Shown here: positions 17,506 to 25,822 of the stretch, piece after piece
Position numbering within the stretch: the stretch's first letter is position 1
How the letters are laid out: each line of letters starts with the position of its first letter
Assembly: GCA_964348665.1 (NCBI GenBank)
Contig: CAYGDP010000004.1
Coordinates: 124,001-188,000, forward strand
Length of the DNA: 64,000 nt
Source of the DNA: CAYGDP01 sp964348665
Lineage (GTDB): Bacteria > Verrucomicrobiota > Verrucomicrobiia > Palsa-1439 > CAYGDP01
Reading direction: 5' to 3'
Translations under genes and position numbers: made by a program
The notes under the pieces: generated by a model
Database searches by the model: none
The model's input: only the letters and a program-made list of their open reading frames with translations
Told to the model about the DNA's origin: nothing

Positions 17506-19767
17506 TTATTTTCCCACTTCCACCTCGTACATCATCCGTGCTTTGCCATTCGCCGAAACCGAGACTGGAATGGTTAACGCCGTTTCTGTGGATATTGAAG
17601 CGATTTCACCGACACGCTTGCCGCTGGTGGCTACCGAATACACTTTCGCTTTAGAGGCGTCATTCAATCGCAGCGTGACGGTGGCTTTGCCATTGCGGAC
17701 GAGGTGCGGGAGCTTGCCCCACGATTGCAACACCTGACGTTTGGGGTCAGCGTATCGAATCTCCGTGTTCTGCAAGTCGGTCAGGTGCGTGATGAGCAAT
17801 CGTTTGCTTGTCGCAATGGGCTTATCATCGAGGCTGCTGACCCAGACGGTCGCATCGGTGTCGAGGATTTCGATTGTGACGGCGCGCGTTTCAATTTTCT
17901 TGCCTGCGGGCGCAAAACCGCCCGCCGTGCGCAGTGTGTCGAGAATGAGGATATTTTCGGGGGCGTTGATGACAATCTCGCCACTCTCGTTCTGGAATAC
18001 GTTTTTCTTCAACACTGTAACGTTTTTCTCGGACAACCAACCGCGTTCTCGATAGCCGTCAATCATCTTGTCGCCCGCATTCGAGGTAAACGCATGGTTT
18101 TCACCAGTAAAGGGTAATATCGTGTCAGCATTTTTAAGTTTTGCAGGGTCAGCCGTCACGAGCCAGCCGACCCGTGTAATCCATGCAAGACTTTGCCACG
18201 GAGGTGTTTTGTCTCGTGCAGATTTCGGTGTTTTGAGGAGTTCTTCTTGTGTTACGGCTATGGCAACCGAATGTTTGGCAGGCGCAAGATCGCCCCGGAG
18301 AAAAAGACAAAGACTTGCGCGTTCAGCGGCTTGACCAAGCGGATCGTTCGCCATATCGAAGTAATTGATGGGTGAAGGGTTGAATAAATTTCGTCTGTCA
18401 TGGCTGTAGGCAAATCGCCAGATGCCGCTCCAATCCTGCACCGCGCCCAATGCACCGGTTAGAATACCACCGACTCCGCGGAAGCGACCGGGCGACGAAT
18501 AATTGTATTCGGTGATGGTGAAGGGTTTGTCGAGCAAGCGCGTGAACGCGCAGCCGCGTCCCCCCGCGGCGCCGCCCGAGATGGGACTGGTGTTCGGGCA
18601 ACGCGACGGCAGCCGCCAATCGCCTTGGAGAAATTGCGGATGATCCACGTAAAAATGATCGTCCACATAATCCATCTCGGCGCGATGCGCCTGCATCTGG
18701 ACGGGATTGGTCCAGGCGTTATCGTTACTCAGCAGCGCTTTGCACCCCAGTTCGTCTCGCAGAAACGCACGGGTGCGCCGGAAAAAATCCATCTCGGTTT
18801 CCGCGAGAAAGACACTCAATAGTGTCGAGACGGAAGAACCGCCCAACGTAGTCGGCATGGGTACATTTCCTTTGGCAGTGTCCTGGTCGTCTTCCAGTTT
18901 GCCCAGAGCAATCTTGAGTGCCTCACGGTCGGGATACCGGACCGCGAGCCAGTGATTCCATGCTCGTTGCCAATCTTCGCGAAGTTTTCCCTTCAGCCGA
19001 CCGATGAAGTTGCCAGCGTTACCTTCATTGACAAGATTCAACCAGGCCAGAGTGGGATCTTCCGACCAAGTCAATCCGGTGTAAGGATTCTTGTGCGAGA
19101 GCAGGGCGCGCGTGAACGCTTTGTAGTTGGCAAACGCCCGGTCATTGACCAGTACGGCGGCTTTGAAATCATCCATGGACACGTCGCCTTTTTCGCCCGG
19201 CCAAATCTCTGCGCTAAACACACGGCGGGACACAAAAAGGTCGGTGGTGATGTAGATGCCGCGTTGCTTGAAAGCGGCGAAGAGATAATCGAGCTGGTCG
19301 AGCTTGTCGGGGCGTAACGTCAAGCTGTCGCCCTTCGATCGATCCACCAGTTCTTCCTCGTAATGATGAACGCGGACGGCGTTGTAGCCCAAGCGCATCA
19401 GCCGCTCCGCGAGACGATCCGCCTGTTCTTTCGAGAGGTAATGCGCCCCATAACAAAGATTCACGCCATAAAAGCGAGAGGGTGTTTTGGGCTGTTTTTC
19501 AAAAGCGAACTTCGCTTGTGGACTAACAATGACCCGGCCAAATTTCCCCGCCGGCGCGTGGCGCGGAATTACGGCACTGAAATCGAGCGCCGAGCCAGCT
19601 TCGATATCTAACTCCACGTCGAGGGGCAGCCATTCGGCGCCAGCAAGAATCGTCACCGGCCCTTCATCGGATTTCACCGGTTTCGGTTGCTCATTCTGCG
19701 CATAGAGAGCCAGCCCACAGAGTCCAACAACAAAGTTAAAAAAACAAAAGCAGAACATTCGTTTCAT
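17506..19767 (-). CDS. Secreted glycoside-hydrolase-like protein (clan GH-A type)
   Basis: 753 residues from ATG 19767, chosen because it gives a clean signal peptide (MKRMFCFCFFNFVVG..., about 1-24); an upstream ATG at 19803 would add only 12 residues. After an N-terminal beta domain, a TIM-barrel region carries LNLVNEGNAG, where Asn-Glu would be the acid/base pair of clan GH-A, and FTITEYNY, where Glu would be the nucleophile. A C-terminal beta-sandwich with sugar-metabolism-like features follows. It probably cleaves an extracellular or periplasmic polysaccharide. A short G/C palindrome (18553-18570) lies in the barrel coding region. The specific family number is not assigned. Confidence 0.75.
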   Translation of the reverse strand: MKRMFCFCFFNFVVGLCGLALYAQNEQPKPVKSDEGPVTILAGAEWLPLDVELDIEAGSALDFSAVIPRHAPAGKFGRVIVSPQAKFAFEKQPKTPSRFYGVNLCYGAHYLSKEQADRLAERLMRLGYNAVRVHHYEEELVDRSKGDSLTLRPDKLDQLDYLFAAFKQRGIYITTDLFVSRRVFSAEIWPGEKGDVSMDDFKAAVLVNDRAFANYKAFTRALLSHKNPYTGLTWSEDPTLAWLNLVNEGNAGNFIGRLKGKLREDWQRAWNHWLAVRYPDREALKIALGKLEDDQDTAKGNVPMPTTLGGSSVSTLLSVFLAETEMDFFRRTRAFLRDELGCKALLSNDNAWTNPVQMQAHRAEMDYVDDHFYVDHPQFLQGDWRLPSRCPNTSPISGGAAGGRGCAFTRLLDKPFTITEYNYSSPGRFRGVGGILTGALGAVQDWSGIWRFAYSHDRRNLFNPSPINYFDMANDPLGQAAERASLCLFLRGDLAPAKHSVAIAVTQEELLKTPKSARDKTPPWQSLAWITRVGWLVTADPAKLKNADTILPFTGENHAFTSNAGDKMIDGYRERGWLSEKNVTVLKKNVFQNESGEIVINAPENILILDTLRTAGGFAPAGKKIETRAVTIEILDTDATVWVSSLDDKPIATSKRLLITHLTDLQNTEIRYADPKRQVLQSWGKLPHLVRNGKATVTLRLNDASKAKVYSVATSGKRVGEIASISTETALTIPVSVSANGKARMMYEVEVGK

Positions 19768-19773
19768 GCCGCG

Positions 19774-19805
19774 CATTGTAGCCGCGATGCGGTTTCGCGG
19801 CAATG
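19774..19805. promoter_or_regulatory. Hairpin in the leader of the glycoside-hydrolase gene
   Basis: CATTG (19774-19778) pairs with CAATG (19801-19805), and CCGCGA (19782-19787) with TCGCGG (19795-19800), around a 7-base loop with a 3-base bulge. It lies immediately upstream of the start at 19767, between divergent genes. It could be an operator dyad or a leader RNA hairpin; the function is unknown. Confidence 0.4.
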
Positions 19806-19891
19806 ATTCGTTGTGACAATCGAAATTATCTTCATTGGCAGCCAGACACTTTGACTTTTCCGCCTTGCTCGGTTAGCTTCGCCCTCGTTCC

Positions 19892-21220
19892 GTGAAAATC
19901 ATCTCGTCCAAACAACCGGATTTTGAGCGCCAACTGCGCGAGTTGGAACGCGGCAGCCTATTCGATTCCAAAATCGAGGCCGACGCTCGCGCCATCATCG
20001 AAGCTGTGCGTTGTGGCGGCGATGCCGCTGTCTGCCGATTCTGCGCGAAGTTCGATCGCGTCCAACTTAGACCGTCTCAATTGCGGGTTACGCCCTCGGA
20101 GATGCGCGCAGCCATGAAGTCAGTCTCTTCTGAGACGAAGCGGGCGACGGAGCTTGCCCACGCCAACATCCGACAGTTCGCGTTACGATCTCTCAGACGT
20201 GACTGGAGCATGAAAAATAAACAGGGCGGCAGAGTAGGGGAACAATTTGTGCCGCTCCGGCGTATCGGAATTCACATCCCGGGCGCAAGCAAGCCGCTCG
20301 TCTCGACAGTACTCCATACTGTTACACTTGCCAAAGCCGCGGGCGTAAGCGAAATCGCAGTCTGCAATCCCTGTGGGCGCGATGGAAAACTTAATCCCGC
20401 CGTCCTTTATGCCTGTCAGCTCGCCGGCGCGACAGAGATTTATCGCATCGGCGGTGCGCAAGCCATCGCGGCGATGACGTTTGGAACAAAAACAATTCGA
20501 CCCGTAGACAAAATCTTTGGACCCGGAAATGCGTGGACCGTTGCCGCAAAGCGGCTCGTCTACGGCTACGTCGGAATTGATCTCTTACCCGGCCCAAGTG
20601 AGTTACTGGTTATCGCGGATAATTCCGCCAATCCGGAATTCATCGCGGCGGACCTACTCGCGCAAGCCGAACACGGCAGCGGTCACGAGCGGGTATTTTT
20701 GATTAGCTTCGACTCTCCCATTGCGGAGCGAGTTGCGTCAATTTTGAATTTACACATTTCCAGTTACATATGTAACGAAAAATATGGGAATTGGGAAACC
20801 CCATCGGTTGCGCGAGTTTTGGAATCGAATTGCGCCATCGTTCTCGTTCGTTCTGCCGCACAGGCAGCCGAGGTCGCCAACCGCCTCGCGCCCGAACACG
20901 TCGAGCTGATGGTGCGCAATCCGCAAGCGCTGCTCAAACAACTTCGCACCGCGGGCGCTGTCTTCATCGGTCCCTATTCGCCGACCGTGCTGGGCGATTA
21001 CGTCGCGGGCCCCAGCCACACGCTCCCAACGGGCGGCAGCGGACGCGCCTTTTCTGGCCTCACCGCCGACCAATTCCAGCGGCGAATGAGCGTGATCGAA
21101 TACGACCGTGCCGCATTGCGCCGCGCGTTGCCCGCCATCGAGCAGTTTGGAGTAATGGAAGGGTTGCCCGAACACGCCCGTTCCGCGAGGCTGCGCCCTG
21201 AACGCAGTCGAAGGGATTGA
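19892..21220 (+). CDS. hisD: Histidinol dehydrogenase
   Basis: 442 residues from GTG 19892. Typical HisD segments are present: PLRRIGIHIPGA, the GPGNAWTVAAKRLVYG stretch, DLLPGPSELLVIAD, LLAQAEHGSGHE (the zinc-binding and catalytic region) and RLAPEHVELM. It oxidises histidinol to histidine in two NAD-dependent steps. The expected end, around EGLPEHARSAR, is followed by eight extra residues encoded by a GC-rich direct extension, CTGAACGCAGTCGAAGGG (21198-21215). That sequence looks like a repeat fused to the gene end. The tauE gene follows within 3 bp. Confidence 0.95.
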   Translation: MKIISSKQPDFERQLRELERGSLFDSKIEADARAIIEAVRCGGDAAVCRFCAKFDRVQLRPSQLRVTPSEMRAAMKSVSSETKRATELAHANIRQFALRSLRRDWSMKNKQGGRVGEQFVPLRRIGIHIPGASKPLVSTVLHTVTLAKAAGVSEIAVCNPCGRDGKLNPAVLYACQLAGATEIYRIGGAQAIAAMTFGTKTIRPVDKIFGPGNAWTVAAKRLVYGYVGIDLLPGPSELLVIADNSANPEFIAADLLAQAEHGSGHERVFLISFDSPIAERVASILNLHISSYICNEKYGNWETPSVARVLESNCAIVLVRSAAQAAEVANRLAPEHVELMVRNPQALLKQLRTAGAVFIGPYSPTVLGDYVAGPSHTLPTGGSGRAFSGLTADQFQRRMSVIEYDRAALRRALPAIEQFGVMEGLPEHARSARLRPERSRRD

Positions 21221-21222
21221 TA

Positions 21223-21987
21223 ATGGACTGGCAACTCCTGTTGTTGTTGATCCCGTTTTTCTTCGCGGCCGCGTTTCTTTATTCGAGCGTTGGCCACGGC
21301 GGCGGCTCGGCCTATTTGGCGATCATGGCGTTCGTCCCGACGCTCGCGTCGGGAACGATTCGCTCGACTGCGCTTGCGCTCAACATCGTCGTCGCCACGG
21401 CGGGATTTATCAGCTACCACCGGGCGCAACATTTTCAGATGCGGATCTTGCTGCCATTCATCATCGGTTCGATCCCGGCAGCATTTATCGGCGGACTAAA
21501 GCTGCTTTCACCGAAGATGTTCGGCTTGGTGCTGGGCGTGACCCTCCTCCTGATAGCGGCGCGCCTGGTGTTCCTCGACAAACCCATCGAAATCAAAACA
21601 CATATGTCGAACATGACACTTTGGATGCTTGGCCCGCTCATCGGTGCAGCGCTCGGTTTGCTGGCGGGCATGGTTGGTGTCGGCGGTGGAATTTTCCTTA
21701 GTCCGTTGCTGATGTTTCTCGGTTTGGCGGATGCGAAAAAGACGGCGGCGATCAGCGCGGCGTTCATTGTCGTGAACTCCATCAGCGGTCTCGTGGCACA
21801 GATGCAAACAGCCGAGCCTGATAGGAAACTGATCATGCCGCTTGCCATCGTTGTGCTTGCCGGCGGCATCCTCGGTTCGCGGCTGGGGGCAAATCGGCTG
21901 ACCAACGTCTGGCTGCAACGATTACTGGCCGCAGTCTTGTTGGTTGCGGGTGGCAAACTTCTGTGGCAAGGTATCGCTGCGCATTGA
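21223..21987 (+). CDS. TauE/SafE-family membrane permease
   Basis: 254 residues from ATG 21223; a TTG at 21217 would overlap hisD. About eight transmembrane segments occur in two repeats, with the duplicated motif SSVGHGGGSAYLAIMA in the first half and GMVGVGGGIFLSPLL in the second, both diagnostic of the TauE/SafE (DUF81) family. Members export sulfite, sulfonates or other organic anions; the substrate is unknown here. Its place between hisD and hisB suggests co-transcription rather than a histidine role. Confidence 0.9.
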   Translation: MDWQLLLLLIPFFFAAAFLYSSVGHGGGSAYLAIMAFVPTLASGTIRSTALALNIVVATAGFISYHRAQHFQMRILLPFIIGSIPAAFIGGLKLLSPKMFGLVLGVTLLLIAARLVFLDKPIEIKTHMSNMTLWMLGPLIGAALGLLAGMVGVGGGIFLSPLLMFLGLADAKKTAAISAAFIVVNSISGLVAQMQTAEPDRKLIMPLAIVVLAGGILGSRLGANRLTNVWLQRLLAAVLLVAGGKLLWQGIAAH

Positions 21988-21995
21988 GCGCGGCG

Positions 21996-22027
21996 CGTTA
22001 AAACGTTGAATCGTTAAATGGTTAAAT
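21996..22027. repeat. Four-unit octamer array between tauE and hisB
   Basis: The units are CGTTAAAA, CGTTGAAT, CGTTAAAT and GGTTAAAT. The array shares 23 identical bases with the array at 15734-15765 in opposite orientation. It begins 8 bp after the tauE stop. Confidence 0.85.
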
Positions 22028-22043
22028 CGGAGTAGATTGGTTA

Positions 22044-22093
22044 GCCACAAAAAGGCGCAAGAATATTTTGTGTTTCTTCGTGTTTTTTGTGGC
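22044..22093. repeat. 50-bp element with 10-bp inverted ends before hisB
   Basis: GCCACAAAAA (22044-22053) and TTTTTGTGGC (22084-22093) are perfect inverted ends around a T-rich, roughly 10-base-periodic centre. With the octamer array it fills almost all of the 115-bp tauE-hisB gap. It ends 9 bp before the hisB start, so it would lie in the hisB leader. Confidence 0.7.
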
Positions 22094-22102
22094 AAAACAA
22101 AA

Positions 22103-22762
22103 ATGAAAAAGCGATCTGCCAAAATCATTCGCAACACCGCCGAGACGAAAATCTCTCTGGCGCTAACCATTGATGGCACCGGCAAGGCGCGAGTCGCCAC
22201 AGGCGTGCCGTTCTTCGACCACATGCTCACGCTGTTGGCCAAACACTCGCTCATGGATTTGACCCTCAAAGCCAAGGGTGACCTCGACGTGGACGCGCAC
22301 CACACTGTCGAGGACGTTGGCATCGCGCTCGGCCAAGCATTTGTGAAAGCGCTTGGCGACAAGCGCGGCATCCGGCGCTACGGCTGGGCGCTCGTGCCAA
22401 TGGATGAAACACTCGCGCAAGCGCGCGCGTGCGTCGCCGAAGTCCCGCAACGCGGGACGAAGGCGCGTGTCGCATTGGACTTCTCCAACCGGCCGTATTT
22501 GGTCTTTGAGGCCAAAAAATGGAATTCCATCGCCAACGTGGAGCTAGGGAAGGGGAGTACGTTCAGGGTCGGCCTTGTGCGCGAATTCCTACAAGGTTTT
22601 GCCAACGAAGCGCGGTGCAACCTGCACGTGGACGTGCTGCGCGGCGACGAACCGCACCACATCGTCGAAGCCATCTTCAAAGCGCTCGCCAAAGCGCTCG
22701 ACGCCGCCTGCCAACGCGACCCGCGCGTGCGCGGCGTGCCGAGCACTAAGGGGAGGTTGTGA
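22103..22762 (+). CDS. hisB: Imidazoleglycerol-phosphate dehydratase with a 16-residue insertion
   Basis: 219 residues from ATG 22103; the longer open frame from 22037 is repeat sequence. Metal-binding segments GVPFFDHMLTLLAKHS, DAHHTVEDVGIALG and GDEPHHIVEAIFKALAKAL are intact. The usual run DETLARVALDLSxRPYL is interrupted: between DETLA and RVALDFSNRPYL stand 16 extra residues (106-121), encoded by 22418-22465 and containing a perfect palindrome. HisB dehydrates imidazole glycerol phosphate in histidine synthesis. Because the frame and all ligands are preserved, it is probably functional. The last bases overlap the next gene. Confidence 0.93.
   Translation: MKKRSAKIIRNTAETKISLALTIDGTGKARVATGVPFFDHMLTLLAKHSLMDLTLKAKGDLDVDAHHTVEDVGIALGQAFVKALGDKRGIRRYGWALVPMDETLAQARACVAEVPQRGTKARVALDFSNRPYLVFEAKKWNSIANVELGKGSTFRVGLVREFLQGFANEARCNLHVDVLRGDEPHHIVEAIFKALAKALDAACQRDPRVRGVPSTKGRL
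22418..22465. repeat. In-frame 48-bp insertion with palindrome inside hisB
   Basis: The insertion encodes 16 residues absent from the ordinary HisB pattern. It contains GTCCCG (22442-22447) pairing with CGGGAC (22453-22458) around a CAACG loop. The limits are inferred from where the family consensus breaks and resumes. Confidence 0.65.
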
Positions 22763-23214
22763 GCGTTGGATTTCTGTACCGTGGTGTTTCAAACGTCATG
22801 TATTTGAAGGTGAATGGGAAATTGATTCCTAAATCGATCGGACCATTTCATTACACGTTTCATTTTGATGAAGAAGGCGCAAAATTTGATAGTGGAATCA
22901 CTTTTGATTCAAGCGCTGCAAACGCGGTCATTAGACACCAGATTAATGGTTTCCCGACTGCAGGTATTTCCACCACACCTCATTTTCTTCGCGCGAAGCA
23001 CTATGCCACTTCAGGAGGAGTGGGATTAGGAAGGGTTTTCAAGATTGATAGGTCATTGCTCAATAAGTATGGCGTCAAAGAGTTCGTGGTTACGCATTAT
23101 GCGACTTGGCCTTGCGTACCTGAAGATGATGAAATAATCCTCGTGGCCGCAAACTACGGTGCATTACCAGACGGGATTGTTGTCGAAACCATTCCCGTTG
23201 TTCAAAAAGACTAA
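22759..23214 (+). CDS. Possible ADP-ribosyltransferase-fold protein, AT-rich
   Basis: 151 residues from GTG 22759, overlapping the hisB stop; an ATG at 22798 would lose the N-terminal motif. I see a possible R-S-E set of the cholera-toxin-like ADP-ribosyltransferases: LYRG (Arg8), GISTTPHFLRAKHYAT (about 69-84) and PEDDEIILVA (about 121-130). The assignment is inference from motifs only. Base composition differs sharply: bases 22801-22860 contain only 21 G/C, against clearly GC-rich neighbours, suggesting horizontal transfer. No antitoxin-like partner lies next to it; it converges on the polymerase gene. It could be a toxin, an effector or an ADP-ribosylating regulator. Confidence 0.5.
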   Translation: MSVGFLYRGVSNVMYLKVNGKLIPKSIGPFHYTFHFDEEGAKFDSGITFDSSAANAVIRHQINGFPTAGISTTPHFLRAKHYATSGGVGLGRVFKIDRSLLNKYGVKEFVVTHYATWPCVPEDDEIILVAANYGALPDGIVVETIPVVQKD

Positions 23215-23232
23215 GAATAACGGCTGCCATGC

Positions 23233-24576
23233 TCATGCCACGGCCAAATCCTTCGCAAACCGCGTGGTGGAGCGGCCCCAGACGCGTGGGAGCTTGAAGG
23301 CGTCAGGTCTTTGCTTCGGCGAGCCAAAAACCTTCTCGGACATTTCTCGGGGCGGGATGAAGGGGCATTTCGGTTTTTTGACGACCTGGTGCGGGACGAG
23401 TTTTTGCAGGAGCGCGCGGCGGGCGGTGATGATCGCGCCACGACCATACCGAGTTTCGATTTGTTCCAGCGCGGCATGGAGACGGCGGCGTTTGTATTCG
23501 CTGTGGTCACCAAAGAGGCTGGGATGCAAATCCAGCGGCGCGAAATTCCAGAAGCCGACGCAAAGCTGACGGATGGGGCGAATCTCGTCATCCAGGACGT
23601 CCCAGAAAAGATCGGCAACGATCGCGTTGATAAGGCCGGGTTCGAATTGAGGGGCGGCGAAGCGAACGGAACGGCCTTCGCTTTCGAAATCCTTGAACCG
23701 GATGCCGATCCACATTTCGCGGGCTTTGAGATTTTCGCGGAAGAAAGTAGTCACGACACGCTCGGTTTGATCCTGGAGAAATAGCAAGGCACGTTCGTAG
23801 TCAGGTTCATCCACGGGGAGCGTGGTGGTGCTGGAGATGTTGGTGCGCGGTTTGGTTTCAAGAAGGAGATCCTCGTGCAGCAAGCCGTTGGCAAGCAGCC
23901 AAAGTTGCTGGCCGAAAATGCCAAAGCGTTTCTTCAGCAAGCCGCTTTGCAGCCTAGCCAGATCGCCAAACGTGCGAGCGCCAAGGGCAGCCAGCGCGCG
24001 GCGGCGGCGTTCGGCAATGCCAACCAGTTTCTCGACGGGCACATCGCGGAGAAACTCTTTTTCCCGGCCGACCGGCACTTCGACGCAACCATCAGGTTTG
24101 CCCGTTTCGGTGGCAAGTTTGGCCAGCAGCCGAGAGGAAGCCAGACCCGTGGAAATTTTGAGACCGAGATTATTCCAAACATCGCGTTTGATGAGACGCA
24201 TCAGTTCGACGTGATCGCGGCAATGGAAGAGCGCGGAGGGAATATCGGTCAGATCCAGAAAGCCCTCGTCAATGGAGTTGGGAACGAGGGTGGGGGAATA
24301 TTTTTGCAAACGATGGAACATTTCAACAGAGAGCCGGCGATATTCGTCGTAGTGAGGCCGGCAAAGGACGCCCTGGGGACAGAGACGGCGCGCCTCGAAG
24401 CAGGCCATCCCGGTGGCAAGACCAAATCGTTTGGCTTCGCGGTTGGCGGCAATAACGATGCCATCACCATGGCGACCACCACCAACATAGATAGGTTTAC
24501 CGCGCAGCGATGGGTTGAGCGCCATCTCGCATCCCGCGAAGAAGGCGTCCCCGTCAATGTGAAGGATCCGGCGCAT
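23233..24576 (-). CDS. dinB: Y-family DNA polymerase (DinB/Pol IV-like)
   Basis: 447 residues, longer than typical Pol IV (about 350-400) because of a basic C-terminal tail. Catalytic acidic residues are visible in HIDGDAFFAGCE (residues 6-17) and NSIDEGFLDLT (about 98-108). The palm, helix-hairpin-helix region (VEKLVGIAERRRRALAALGARTFGDL) and little-finger domain follow. It copies damaged DNA with low fidelity. No LexA box is evident upstream. A family variant such as ImuB is unlikely because the catalytic acids are intact. Confidence 0.9.
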   Translation of the reverse strand: MRRILHIDGDAFFAGCEMALNPSLRGKPIYVGGGRHGDGIVIAANREAKRFGLATGMACFEARRLCPQGVLCRPHYDEYRRLSVEMFHRLQKYSPTLVPNSIDEGFLDLTDIPSALFHCRDHVELMRLIKRDVWNNLGLKISTGLASSRLLAKLATETGKPDGCVEVPVGREKEFLRDVPVEKLVGIAERRRRALAALGARTFGDLARLQSGLLKKRFGIFGQQLWLLANGLLHEDLLLETKPRTNISSTTTLPVDEPDYERALLFLQDQTERVVTTFFRENLKAREMWIGIRFKDFESEGRSVRFAAPQFEPGLINAIVADLFWDVLDDEIRPIRQLCVGFWNFAPLDLHPSLFGDHSEYKRRRLHAALEQIETRYGRGAIITARRALLQKLVPHQVVKKPKCPFIPPREMSEKVFGSPKQRPDAFKLPRVWGRSTTRFAKDLAVA

Positions 24577-24698
24577 TACGCAAGAAATCTAAGGCATGAA
24601 GAAGTGGGGGGCAAGCCGCGATTCTACGCCGTTCCAATTCAGACATTTATTACAACGATCGTTACTTTAAATGTCCGATTATTGAAAACTGGATGTGA

Positions 24699-24734
24699 AA
24701 AACCACGTAGGATCTTGCGTTCCTACGGGGTTTT
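24699..24734 (-). terminator. Rho-independent terminator
   Basis: AAAACC (24699-24704) pairs with GGTTTT (24729-24734), and CGTAGGA (24706-24712) with TCCTACG (24721-24727), around an 8-base loop with one internal mismatch. On the minus strand the stem ends in a T5 run. It lies 45 bp after the stop of the gene at 24780-25766, so it probably ends that transcript before dinB; it could act in both directions. Confidence 0.75.
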
Positions 24735-24779
24735 CGACGCGATCAAGGACACGAATTGTACGCCAAAGGGTGTCTTTGG

Positions 24780-25766
24780 TTACTGCGAGTTTGGATCTTG
24801 TTCCGCATTTCCTCCGCGCGGCTCGCCTTTTTTGTTGATGACGCGAGCATAGATCTGTTCCAGGGTGGTTTTTGCAACGTTCAGTGATGCAGAGATTTCC
24901 GTCCCATTCTGCACTACAGTAGTCGGGCTAACCAGTTTCAGCAGGATTTTCACATCCGGTTTTCGCTCGTGATCGGCTTGCAGTCGCGCGAAAGCAAGGA
25001 GGCCGTCGCAGATCCTTCCGATTTCTTTGGCGGCATCCGCCGTATCACAGATTGCCTTGGCTGTAACCGTGACGCCGTCTTTTACGGCGAGCACTCCGCC
25101 GATAAGATTTTTTAAATGAGGCTGGATCGGATTCGGATCACCCTTGATCTTATCTAATTCTCTCACGCCCAATCGAACGAGAGCCGCGGGATCAATTTTC
25201 TGCAAGTCAGCCACCAACGCGCCCGCGGCGGCTTTCGAAGTTCCATCCAACACATCCAACGCTTCCTTGACAGCTTCTTCCCGACCGAAGAGCAGCATGG
25301 ATTTGTTTGGGATGGATAGATAATTGGCAGGGCCACCTTTCTCATCGGGCACCTGATATATCCCGTGAGTTCGATACGGGGCCGGTCCCTGCGGCAGAAA
25401 TTGTCCCAACACACCTTTGATATACTCCGTATCGAAGGTACCCTCCACCGCGATGACATCCAGCCCTTCCTGGCCAACCTGCGGACCGCTCAAGCAAAAC
25501 CGGGTAATGTTTTTGCGCGGATCCAGACCTGTCATCTGGCCGAATCCTTCCAGTTGTTCGTGTATTTCTGGCCGCTTAAAAATCTCCTCCACGATCTTCA
25601 TTGTGACAGGCTCGGTCAGGACGCGTGTCCATTCGCAGCTAATCACCCAGCCGCTTCCGGCCGGCATCATTTTCACCAAATCAGGCGCCGCTTTTTCTTG
25701 TGCGCCCAGCGGCAACGTCATCAAGGCGACTGCCGCGGCCATCGTCAAATTTGTCATTGTCTTCAT
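24780..25766 (-). CDS. Secreted protein of unknown function
   Basis: 328 residues from ATG 25766; the start is supported by GGAG 7 nt upstream, and another ATG lies at 25778. A signal peptide (about 1-20, ending LPLGAQ) is followed by a mixed alpha/beta protein with GSGWVISCEWTRV and repeated two-layer patterns. It resembles the general type of Planctomycetota/Verrucomicrobiota secreted proteins that evaluate to DUF3352-like folds, but I cannot name a family with confidence. No catalytic motif is seen. It has its own terminator downstream and is preceded by another unknown protein gene in the same direction. Confidence 0.75.
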   Translation of the reverse strand: MKTMTNLTMAAAVALMTLPLGAQEKAAPDLVKMMPAGSGWVISCEWTRVLTEPVTMKIVEEIFKRPEIHEQLEGFGQMTGLDPRKNITRFCLSGPQVGQEGLDVIAVEGTFDTEYIKGVLGQFLPQGPAPYRTHGIYQVPDEKGGPANYLSIPNKSMLLFGREEAVKEALDVLDGTSKAAAGALVADLQKIDPAALVRLGVRELDKIKGDPNPIQPHLKNLIGGVLAVKDGVTVTAKAICDTADAAKEIGRICDGLLAFARLQADHERKPDVKILLKLVSPTTVVQNGTEISASLNVAKTTLEQIYARVINKKGEPRGGNAEQDPNSQ

Positions 25767-25822
25767 AGGTTTCTCCATGGGTTACACTTTGGAGCTATGA
25801 CAGACTCCTCCGGAGAAAAGTT

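Noticed and set aside
18553..18570. Third palindromic insertion, in the glycoside-hydrolase gene
   Set aside because: The stem is only six pairs and the encoded Gly-rich residues may be native to the family, so it is mentioned only as a weak parallel.
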